A stretch of 30,124 nucleotides of DNA from CBFCZU01 sp965602635 (GTDB lineage: Bacteria; Planctomycetota; Phycisphaerae; SM23-33): assembly GCA_965602635.1 (NCBI GenBank), contig CBFCZU010000015.1, forward strand, positions 1 through 30,124, given 5' to 3'. Position numbers and translations under genes: made by a program. The notes below the pieces were generated by a model. That model saw only the letters and a list, made by a program, of their open reading frames with translations. It did not search any database and was not told the origin of the DNA. This document shows positions 6,743 to 13,393 of this stretch, in pieces. How positions within the stretch are numbered: the stretch's first letter is position 1; every line of letters begins with the position of its first letter.

Positions 6743-7684
6743 ATGGGCTGCGAGGTGATCAAAGGACTGGACGGGCTTTCGGCCGGGGCCACCGGCGGGG
6801 TGCTCACGATGGGCAACTTCGACGGCGTCCACCTGGGCCACCAGCGGCTGCTGGGGTGGGCGAGCGAGCTTGCCCGCCAGGCCGGTGTGAACCTCTGCGC
6901 CATGACCTTCGACCCTCCCCCGGCCGTGCTGCTCGACGAATCGGCCGTGCCCGAGCGGATCATGCCCGCGGAGGTAAAGCACCGCTGCCTGGCCGAGTGC
7001 GGCGCGGACGTGGTGATCGTCGTCGAGACCACGGGCGAGCTTCTCTCGACGCCCCCGCGCGAGTTCGTGCGCGACGTGGTGGCGGCCCGGCTGGCGCCGC
7101 TGCAGGTGGTCGAGGGGCACAACTTCTTCTTCGGGCGTGGCCGCGCCGGCGACGTCGAGCTGCTCGGGCGAATGGCCGGCGAGCTGGGCTTCAGTGTCGA
7201 GGTCGTCGAGCCGGTGATGGTCGAACTGCCCGGGCGCGGCAGCGTGCGCGTCTCCAGCTCGCTCATTCGCGAGCTTATCCGCGGCGGCGAGGTGGCCTCC
7301 GCCGCCCGCTGCCTGGGCCGGCCCTTCACGCTCCACGGGCGCGTCGTGGCGGGCCAGCGGCGCGGCAGGCTGCTTGAGTTCCCCACGGCCAACCTCGCCG
7401 CGGCCGGGCAGATCACGCCCGCCGACGGAGTGTACGCCGCCCGGGCCGAGATCGCCGGAGCGAGCTTCCCCGCCGCCGTGTCCATCGGCGACAACCCCAC
7501 CTTCGGCCCGAGCCCGAGGGCAGTCGAGGCGTTCCTGATAGATGCCGAGGGCGACTTCTACGACCAGCCGATGGCGCTGGCCTTCTGCCGGCGGCTCCGC
7601 GACCAGCAGGAGTTCCCCGACGCCGAGTCCCTCAAGCGCCAGATCGCAAAGGATATCGAGCGTGTGCGCGAAATCGTCAAGTAA
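6743..7684 (+). CDS. ribF: Bifunctional riboflavin kinase/FAD synthetase RibF
   Basis: RibF phosphorylates riboflavin to FMN and adenylylates FMN to FAD in the cytosol. In this 313-residue protein the N-terminal nucleotidyltransferase part carries MGNFDGVHLGHQ (23-34), VEGHNFFFGRGR (123-134) and VSSSLIRELI (170-179). The C-terminal riboflavin-kinase part starts near 195 with LHGRVVAGQRRGRLLEFPTANL, where GR.LEFPTAN is the ATP/Mg site. The start has AAGGA about nine bases upstream. It overlaps the following phosphoesterase gene by 23 bases. In many bacteria ribF sits near translation-factor genes, so its place behind an ABC importer is a local arrangement. Confidence 0.95.
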   Translation: MGCEVIKGLDGLSAGATGGVLTMGNFDGVHLGHQRLLGWASELARQAGVNLCAMTFDPPPAVLLDESAVPERIMPAEVKHRCLAECGADVVIVVETTGELLSTPPREFVRDVVAARLAPLQVVEGHNFFFGRGRAGDVELLGRMAGELGFSVEVVEPVMVELPGRGSVRVSSSLIRELIRGGEVASAARCLGRPFTLHGRVVAGQRRGRLLEFPTANLAAAGQITPADGVYAARAEIAGASFPAAVSIGDNPTFGPSPRAVEAFLIDAEGDFYDQPMALAFCRRLRDQQEFPDAESLKRQIAKDIERVREIVK

Positions 7685-8681
7685 GGGCCCCTCGCGAGCG
7701 GCCGCGCGGCGGCAGGTGGCCGGCGCCCTCGCGGCGGCGGGCCGGATCATCGTGACCACGCACCTCCGGCCCGACGGCGACGCGGTCGGCTCGGCCGCCG
7801 CCGTCAGGCGGGCGGCGAGGGCGGCGGGCAAGGAATGCCGCATCGTCTTGCTCGACAGCCTGCCGCGCCGCTACGCCTTCCTGCTCGGCGACGACCCGCC
7901 GGCGGGGGCCGACCAGTTCGCCGAACTCGCCGGCTGGGCCGATTGCGTTCTCATCGTGGACACCTGCGCCTTCCGCCAGCTCGAGCCGATTGCCGACGAC
8001 CTCAAGGCCGTCCGCGAGAAGGTGGCCGTGATCGACCACCACGCCACTGCCGACGACGTCGGCGCCGTCGCTTGGCGCGACACGTCGGCCTCCTCGGCGG
8101 GTGTGATGGTGGCCGAGCTGCTGGCCGAACTCGACTGGCCCGTTGACCCGCATATCGCCGAGGCCCTGGCGGCGGCCCTGCTCACCGACACCGGCTGGCT
8201 GCGATACTCCAACACCGACGGGCGGACCCTCAAGACGCTGGCGCGGCTGCTCTCGGCCGGCGTCGAGACCGACGTGCTATACCGGAAGATCTACCAGTCC
8301 GACCGGCCCGAGCGGCTGGCCCTGCTGGCCGCGGCCCTGGTGTCGCTGGAGCTTCACGCCGGCGGGCGCCTCGCCGTGATGAGCCTCCGGGCCGAGGACC
8401 TGGCAGCCACCGGGGCGACCCACGCCGAGACGGAGAACTTCGTCAGCGAGCCGATGCGGCTGGCGGACGTCGAGGTTTCGGTCATCCTCATCGCCATGCC
8501 GGGCGGGCAGACGCGGGTGAGCCTCCGCAGCCGCGGGGCGGTGGACGTCGCCGCCCTGGCCCAGCGTTTTGGGGGCGGCGGACACGTCGCGGCTGCAGGC
8601 TTTACCGACGAAGACGCTCTTCCGGCCGCCAAGGCACGGCTCATCGCCGCCTGCGAGCAGGCCCTTGCGGGCGGCGCGTAG
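7662..8681 (+). CDS. DHH/DHHA1-family phosphoesterase (NrnA-like)
   Basis: NrnA-type proteins are Mn-dependent enzymes that degrade very short RNA oligonucleotides and/or pAp. The 339-residue product has the DHH motifs in order: THLRPDGDAVGS (33-44), LIVDTCAF (97-104), VAVIDHHAT (121-129) and LLTDTGWLRYSNTD (173-186), and the C-terminal DHHA1 signature RFGGGGHVAAAGF. The GTG at 7662 is preferred because AAAGGA lies eight bases before it, giving a 23-bp overlap with ribF; a later GTG at 7716 would still keep all motifs. NrnA, single-strand nuclease and nanoRNase functions are hard to separate by motif, so the exact substrate is open. Confidence 0.88.
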   Translation: MCAKSSSKGPSRAAARRQVAGALAAAGRIIVTTHLRPDGDAVGSAAAVRRAARAAGKECRIVLLDSLPRRYAFLLGDDPPAGADQFAELAGWADCVLIVDTCAFRQLEPIADDLKAVREKVAVIDHHATADDVGAVAWRDTSASSAGVMVAELLAELDWPVDPHIAEALAAALLTDTGWLRYSNTDGRTLKTLARLLSAGVETDVLYRKIYQSDRPERLALLAAALVSLELHAGGRLAVMSLRAEDLAATGATHAETENFVSEPMRLADVEVSVILIAMPGGQTRVSLRSRGAVDVAALAQRFGGGGHVAAAGFTDEDALPAAKARLIAACEQALAGGA

Positions 8682-8710
8682 ATTTTCCGCAATTCCTGCC
8701 GCCCCTGCCC

Positions 8711-8739
8711 TTGACAGCCCACGGGGTGCCATCTAGAGT
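8711..8739 (+). promoter_or_regulatory. Promoter of the cobalamin riboswitch operon
   Basis: TTGACA (8711-8716) and TAGAGT (8734-8739) are 17 bp apart. The predicted transcript start at about 8746 places the riboswitch at the very 5' end of the RNA, as expected. It starts 30 bp after the phosphoesterase stop, so the surface operon has its own promoter. Confidence 0.75.
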
Positions 8740-8747
8740 GGCCGATG

Positions 8748-8946
8748 TTACAGGTCGGCCCGAGTGGGCCGAAAAGGGAAGGCCGTGAAAATCGGCCGCG
8801 GACGCGCCGCTGTAACCGGCGACGAACGCCGCACGAATGCCACTGCTCCGACGCGTTGTCGGGGTGGGAAGGCGCGGCGGGTGGTTGCGGCCCCGGAAAG
8901 TCCGGGGGCCTCGCGACCCGGAAGCCAGAAGACCTGCCTGTGGCAC
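8748..8946 (+). promoter_or_regulatory. Cobalamin riboswitch aptamer
   Basis: The 3' B12 box AGCCAGAAGACCTGCC (8924-8939) matches the family consensus. Closing helix P1 pairs CAGGTC (8751-8756) with GACCTG (8931-8936). The conserved core follows in order: AAAAGGGAAGGCCGTGAAAATCGGC (8773 onward), GCGGACGCGCCGCTGTAACCGG (about 8798-8819) and the L5 element TGCCACTG (8838-8845). GCCAC (8839-8843) can pair with GTGGC just after the B12 box (8940-8944), as in the L5-L13 kissing interaction. The bound ligand (adenosyl-, methyl- or hydroxocobalamin) cannot be told from this. It should reduce expression of the three genes downstream when cobalamin is abundant. Confidence 0.95.
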
Positions 8947-9015
8947 AATACCATGTGTGTCCTCGCGTCTTGGGCACCGCGGGTCCTGGCGGCTGCTGCG
9001 ACTGTCGAACGCCAC

Positions 9016-9053
9016 CGCCCGGTTCTCAACGCGAGGACCGGGCGATTTTTTTT
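9016..9053 (+). terminator. Riboswitch-controlled intrinsic terminator
   Basis: A 12-bp stem (9016-9027 with 9033-9044, one G-U pair) is followed by A and a run of eight T (9046-9053), a textbook rho-independent terminator, 48 bp before the first ATG of the operon. GTCCTCGCG (8959-8967), just after the aptamer, is perfectly complementary to CGCGAGGAC (9030-9038) in the terminator loop and 3' arm, so it can form a competing antiterminator. This identifies the switch as one acting by transcription attenuation. Confidence 0.9.
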
Positions 9054-9101
9054 GCGTCGCCCGAGTGGCCCCGGCGCGATCCGGGGCGGAAGGCGGGTGA
9101 G

Positions 9102-10130
9102 ATGATGAGTGCGAAGAGGGTTGCAGCGGCAGTGGCGTGTGTGGGGGTGCTTTCGGTGGCGTCTTCGGCGTGGTCGGCCCCCTGGGGCTACCGCAGCGAC
9201 GGCCTGGCGGGCGCGGCGGGCGGCTCGGCCGCCTTGGCGTACGCCCCGGACGGGACGCTCTACGTGGCCGACGCCGCGGACGGCAGCATCGTGGCGATCG
9301 CACCCGGCGGGGGGCGCTCGACGCTGAGCGTCACCGGGGTAAGCCTGGTCAGCGTCGGCGGGATGGCCGTCAGCTCCGACGGCGCGACGCTGTACGTCAC
9401 CGACAACAAGGGCTGGGGTGACGGCAGCGGCGACCTGTACGCGGTCCCGACGGCGGGCGGGCCGGGCGCGACGCTGCTGGCCGGCATGGACCACATCGAT
9501 GACGTGGCCGTACGGGCGACCGGCGAGGTGTTCGTCTCAGAGGCGGCCGGGGCCGACCTTCAGGGGGCAGGCGTCGGCGGCGTGTACCAGGTATCCGCGG
9601 GCACGGCCGGCCAGGTTGTCGGCGGGCTCTACTACGCAGCCGGGCTGGCGTTCGACTCGGCAGGCGACCTCATCTACCAGCAGGCGACGGACACGTTCGC
9701 CGGCGAGGTTTCCCGCTTGCCCGTGGGCGACAGCGGGGCGGCCCTGGCCTTCGGGGCGCCGCAACTGCTGGCCGGCGGGCTGGCAGGCGCCTTCGATCTG
9801 ACCGTTGACGGCGAGGACGACGTTTTCGTCACCGGTGTCGGCGGCGTGTACGTGCTCGACCGCGACGCGGCCGGGAATTTCACCGGCTCGGCCAGCGGCT
9901 TCGAGGCGCAGGGCTTCTCGACGGAGGCGGCCTTCGTCGGCGGGACGAACCCGTTCGAGGGCGGCGCCGGCTACGACGGCGGGCACCTGACGTACGTTCC
10001 GGAATTCGTCAGCGCCGACCTGGCCGACATCACCACCGTCCCCGAACCGGCGACGCTGGCCCTGCTGGCGGGCGGCGTACTCCCGGCACTACTGGCGCGG
10101 AGGGCAAGGCGCCCTTCGCGGAAACGGTGA
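9102..10130 (+). CDS. PEP-CTERM beta-propeller-like surface protein under cobalamin control
   Basis: The 342-residue exported protein has a signal peptide (residues 1-26, ending SSAWSAP) and a C-terminal PEP-CTERM sorting tail (VPEP at 313-316, hydrophobic LALLAGGVLPALLA, then RRARRPSRKR), so it should be processed at the outer surface. Between them are repeated short beta units typical of NHL/SMP-30/YncE-like propellers: ALAYAPDGTLYVADAADGSI, GMAVSSDGATLYVTDNKG, DVAVRATGEVFVSEAAG, GLAFDSAGDLIYQQ and DLTVDGEDDVFVTGVGGVYV. About five to six blades can be counted. It is the first gene after the cobalamin riboswitch and terminator. BtuG, the high-affinity B12-binding surface protein of Bacteroides, is also a beta-propeller, so a B12-binding role is a reasonable inference, not shown by sequence identity. 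The ATG at 9102 is chosen over longer frames because everything upstream is riboswitch and terminator; ATG 9105 is equally possible. Confidence 0.87.
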   Translation: MMSAKRVAAAVACVGVLSVASSAWSAPWGYRSDGLAGAAGGSAALAYAPDGTLYVADAADGSIVAIAPGGGRSTLSVTGVSLVSVGGMAVSSDGATLYVTDNKGWGDGSGDLYAVPTAGGPGATLLAGMDHIDDVAVRATGEVFVSEAAGADLQGAGVGGVYQVSAGTAGQVVGGLYYAAGLAFDSAGDLIYQQATDTFAGEVSRLPVGDSGAALAFGAPQLLAGGLAGAFDLTVDGEDDVFVTGVGGVYVLDRDAAGNFTGSASGFEAQGFSTEAAFVGGTNPFEGGAGYDGGHLTYVPEFVSADLADITTVPEPATLALLAGGVLPALLARRARRPSRKR

Positions 10131-10134
10131 CGAC

Positions 10135-11163
10135 ATGAACCGACTCTGCCCAATCCTATTGGCGGCCGCCCTGGCGACGGCCACGCCGCTCGCGAGCGCC
10201 CAGACCGCCAGCTTCTTCGCCTCGCGGATCGTCGAATACGCCCCCGGCGACGGCAACAGCCTCTTCCCCGACTCGTCGCTGGCACTGGGCGGGCCAAGGG
10301 GCGACGCCGGCGGAAGCCTCCACGTCGTCACACTCGGCGTGCAGGGCGAGCTGGTGCTGGGCTTCGAGCTGGGCCAGGCCGTCACTGACCTGCCCGGGCC
10401 CGACTTCATCGTCTCAGAGAACCCCAACGGCTCGCCCTGGCGGTTCGCCGAGCTGATCCGCGTGGGCGTATCGACCGACGGGCTGAGCTACGCGTTCTTC
10501 CCGACATGGTGCAACGTCCCCGGGGCGGTGGGGCCGTACGAGATGATCGACCCCAGCCTGGTGAGCGGCTTTGCCGGCGTGGAGCTGGTCTGGGCCAACG
10601 TCGATACCAACGCGATCGACCCGTTCGACCCGGCCGCCGCCGGCGGCGACGGCTTCGACCTGGCCGACCTGGCCGGCGACCCGCTCGTCGTCGCCGGAGC
10701 GGTGGACCTCGACCGCATCTACTACGTCAAGCTCAGGGACGTCCTGGGAGACGGGTCGGAATACGACGACGACGACCCCGCCAATCCGATCTACGACCCG
10801 ACGGGTTTCATGGTGCCGCCTTACTACAATCCGACGAGCGCCGACGTGGACGCCCTGTCGGTGATCCACGGGCTGCCGAAGCCGATCGACGGCGACGCGA
10901 ACCGCGACGGCTACGTGGACGGGCTCGACTACGTCTGCTGGTCGAGCAACTACGGCCAGGGCGGCAAGTCGTGGGACGACGGCGAGTTCACCGGCGACGG
11001 CGTCGTTGACGGGCTGGACTACATCGTCTGGTCGGGCCATTATCACGACGGCACGCCGCCAGGCGGTCTGGTGCCCGAGCCGACATGCGCTGCCGTTCTG
11101 GCGGCGGGCGCCGTCGCGGCGGTCGGGCGCCGGCGGAGGCGCGCCGCCCGAAGGGCGGGCTGA
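10135..11163 (+). CDS. Surface protein with dockerin-like repeat and PEP-CTERM-like tail
   Basis: The 342-residue exported protein has a signal peptide at residues 1-22 (ending PLASAQ). The central part (about 25-240) is a beta-rich domain with GELVLGFELGQAVTDLPGPDFIVSENP and later FAELIRVGVSTDGLSYAFFP. This resembles surface proteins of Bacteroidetes that have a GFD..I.N..G.DF..GN pattern followed by a statement on the event date or plan; some of those lie in B12 riboswitch loci, but I cannot confirm homology. Residues about 252-305 hold two calcium-loop units, GDANRDGYVDGLDY and TGDGVVDGLDY, as in planctomycete dockerin-like domains. The end, VPEPTCAAVLAAGAVAAVGRRRRRAARRAG, has the shape of a PEP-CTERM tail. 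The gene lies 4 bp after the propeller gene and 6 bp before the pseudopilin gene, so it is within the riboswitch operon. Confidence 0.85.
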   Translation: MNRLCPILLAAALATATPLASAQTASFFASRIVEYAPGDGNSLFPDSSLALGGPRGDAGGSLHVVTLGVQGELVLGFELGQAVTDLPGPDFIVSENPNGSPWRFAELIRVGVSTDGLSYAFFPTWCNVPGAVGPYEMIDPSLVSGFAGVELVWANVDTNAIDPFDPAAAGGDGFDLADLAGDPLVVAGAVDLDRIYYVKLRDVLGDGSEYDDDDPANPIYDPTGFMVPPYYNPTSADVDALSVIHGLPKPIDGDANRDGYVDGLDYVCWSSNYGQGGKSWDDGEFTGDGVVDGLDYIVWSGHYHDGTPPGGLVPEPTCAAVLAAGAVAAVGRRRRRAARRAG

Positions 11164-11169
11164 CGGAAG

Positions 11170-12018
11170 ATGACCGAAGCGAGCGGACAATCCGTTCGAG
11201 CGCGGCGGCGGCGAGGCTTCACGCTGGTCGAGCTGCTGGTGGTGATAGGCATCCTCTCCCTACTGGTGGCGCTGCTGGTGCCGTCGCTGACGCGGGCGAT
11301 GGTGCTGGCCCGCTCGGCCGCCTGCCGGACGCACCTGGCCGGGCTGGCGCGGGCCAACGCCTTCTACGCCGGCGACAACGACGGCCGATACGTCCCGGCC
11401 GCCAGCGACATCTTCGCCGGCGCGGCGGGGAACCTGCATCGCTGGCACGGCGTCCGGCCGGACACCTCCAGCCCGTTCGACCCGGCCGCCGGGCCGCTGG
11501 CGGAGTACCTCGGCTCGGACGGCAGCATCAAGCAGTGCCCGGCCTTCACGGACTTCCGCTCCGACAGCGGCGCGGCCGCCTACGAGGCCGGCTCCGGCGG
11601 CTACGGCTACTCGGACCTGTACGTCGGCTCGACCTTCTGGCGGGACGGCTTCCACTACGACAGCCCGGGGCAGTTGCTCGGCGCCCGCGCCGAGGACGTG
11701 ACCAGGACCGCCGAGACGCTGATGTTCGCCGACGCCGCGACGCCCGTGGCCTTCGGCGGCAAGACGTGGTACGTGGAGGAGTCATTCGCCTACTGCGTCT
11801 TCATGCTCGACGACAAGGGCGCCGTGATCGACGCCCGCCGCCAGCCGTCGATCCACTTTCGCCACCTGCGCGCGGCCAACGTCGCCTGGTGCGACGCCCA
11901 CGTCAGCAAGCGCGACGACTTCCACTCCGTGACGTCGAACTCATACGGGGCCGACCCCGCGGCGATGCACGTCGGCTGGTTCGGCCCGGACGACAATTCG
12001 CTCTTCGACCTGGAGTAG
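11170..12018 (+). CDS. Prepilin-type N-terminal methylation protein (pseudopilin-like)
   Basis: The 282-residue product has the class III signal RRRRGFTLVELLVVIGIL (residues 12-29): cleavage after Gly and methylation of Phe by a prepilin peptidase are expected, with Glu at mature position 5. The hydrophobic helix continues to about residue 40. The C-terminal part includes HLRAANVAWCDAHVS, a variant of the H-X9-DG motif common in planctomycete DUF1559-type proteins, with Ala in place of Gly. It is the last gene of the cobalamin-riboswitch operon. Planctomycetes have many such proteins with unknown roles, but one under B12 control suggests an assembled surface or periplasm-spanning structure linked to B12 uptake, or a paralogue recruited for it. 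No pilus assembly ATPase or peptidase is near. It is convergent with the next gene, only 12 bp away. Confidence 0.85.
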   Translation: MTEASGQSVRARRRRGFTLVELLVVIGILSLLVALLVPSLTRAMVLARSAACRTHLAGLARANAFYAGDNDGRYVPAASDIFAGAAGNLHRWHGVRPDTSSPFDPAAGPLAEYLGSDGSIKQCPAFTDFRSDSGAAAYEAGSGGYGYSDLYVGSTFWRDGFHYDSPGQLLGARAEDVTRTAETLMFADAATPVAFGGKTWYVEESFAYCVFMLDDKGAVIDARRQPSIHFRHLRAANVAWCDAHVSKRDDFHSVTSNSYGADPAAMHVGWFGPDDNSLFDLE

Positions 12019-12030
12019 GCCCGCGCCGGA

Positions 12031-13257
12031 TCACGGCAGGGCGGGCTTGCCCTTGGCGAGCTTGACCGGCTTGCCCGCGTCGTACAGGACGATCTCGTCC
12101 ACGTACAGCTTGACCTTCTCGCCCGCTCCGTCCACGACGAAGGCCAGCGAATCGACTTTGTTGCCGGCCGAGAGCTTCCCGCCCCCGATCGAGTCCTTCG
12201 TGAAGTTGACGTACTTGGTCACCCATTTGCCCTGCGGCAGGCCCTTCAGCTCGACCAGGCGGCCGGCCATGGCCGTGGCGTCGTGCAGGACGATCTTCAT
12301 CTTCTCCGCGCCCTTGAGCCAGCAGCGCACCCGCAGCTTCGTCTCCTGCCCGACCGTCCGCGGCGGGGTCAGCTTCAGCAGCACGCACGATTTGTCGGCG
12401 CCCGGGATCGGCACGGCCTCGGCGACCGCCCAGTGGCTGCCCTGCGGGCCGGACTTGGGAATCGCGAACTCGCCGGGGAAGAACTTCTGCTTCGTCGCCT
12501 CGGGGCGGATGCCCGTGTCGAAAGCGGCTACGAACATCACACGGTTGGGGAACGGCTCGGCCTCCGGCGGCAGGGCGGGGTCCTCGGAGAAGAATATCAC
12601 GTCGTCGATGACGAACTCGACCTTCTTGCCCTCGGCGGCGGGGCGGATGAAGACCTTCAGGTCGTCCATACGCTCGCCCTTCTTGAACGCCTCCTTGCTG
12701 CCGTCGTTGCGGCGGGCGTCGCGGGTGAAGTTCATGGTCACTTCCGACCACTTGCCCTGGGTCAGGCCCGAGACGGTGACGTTGTTGTTGTCGTTTCGAG
12801 TGAGGCTGTAGTGCTGGAAAATGGCCCGGTTGGCGCCCGTGATGAAATACCGGCAGTACATGTAGTTGACCTTGCCCATCATCGGTCCGGGCACCGGATT
12901 CATGCCGGTCACGATCGCGCCCGGCGTCCTGCCGTACGGCGTGGCGGCGCGGGCGGTGGCGTTGCCGGGGTACTTGGCGAGGTTCTTGGTCTCGGCCGTG
13001 CCGAACCAGCCGTAGCTCGGCAGCTTGGTCTCGAATCCGCAGGCCGCCCAGATGCGATGGGGGAACCGGGCCGGGCGCTGCACCTCCACGGCCGCGAAGC
13101 CGCGCCGTCGCTTGACCGTCTTGGCCGCCGGCTTGGCGGCATCCTTCACGGCAGCGGCCGTCTCAGCCTCCACGGCCGGGGCCTCGCACCCCATCAGCAT
13201 CATCGTCACCAGGACAGACGCGGCGATCATTGCCATCCCGATATAGTGCCGTTTCAT
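12031..13257 (-). CDS. Lipoprotein with two jelly-roll (CBM-like) domains
   Basis: The 408-residue product has a lipoprotein signal ending MLMGC (Cys24). An Ala/Lys linker follows, then two related beta-sandwich domains. Each has a central DNNNVTVSGLTQGKWSEVTMNF-type or GRLVELKGLPQGKWVTKYVNF-type segment and ends with a strand pair, VEFVIDDVIFFSED in the first and VKLYVDEIVLYD in the second. The GLxQGKW..V.MNFT pattern and the final acidic-hydrophobic strand are typical of carbohydrate-binding-like galactose-binding folds, so it may bind polysaccharide at the cell surface; no catalytic domain is present. The start is supported by GGAAGGAAG upstream and by the promoter at 13316-13344. It follows the six-gene block on the same strand but has its own promoter. 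Confidence 0.78.
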   Translation of the reverse strand: MKRHYIGMAMIAASVLVTMMLMGCEAPAVEAETAAAVKDAAKPAAKTVKRRRGFAAVEVQRPARFPHRIWAACGFETKLPSYGWFGTAETKNLAKYPGNATARAATPYGRTPGAIVTGMNPVPGPMMGKVNYMYCRYFITGANRAIFQHYSLTRNDNNNVTVSGLTQGKWSEVTMNFTRDARRNDGSKEAFKKGERMDDLKVFIRPAAEGKKVEFVIDDVIFFSEDPALPPEAEPFPNRVMFVAAFDTGIRPEATKQKFFPGEFAIPKSGPQGSHWAVAEAVPIPGADKSCVLLKLTPPRTVGQETKLRVRCWLKGAEKMKIVLHDATAMAGRLVELKGLPQGKWVTKYVNFTKDSIGGGKLSAGNKVDSLAFVVDGAGEKVKLYVDEIVLYDAGKPVKLAKGKPALP

Positions 13258-13315
13258 GGTCTTCCTTCCCTTTCAGGTGCCCTCGGCCCGAGGCGGTCGC
13301 GTCGAGTCGGGCCGG

Positions 13316-13344
13316 ATTATGCCCCTTTGCGCCCGCGCAGACAA
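13316..13344 (-). promoter_or_regulatory. Promoter of the jelly-roll lipoprotein gene
   Basis: Read on the minus strand: TTGTCT (13344-13339), 17-bp spacer, CATAAT (13321-13316). The predicted start at about 13309 gives a leader of about 50 nt with a GGAAGG ribosome-binding site. Confidence 0.6.
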
Positions 13345-13393
13345 GGGCCTGTCGGGCTACGGGAAGATGAGGCGAAGCTCGGTGGGGGGCAGA

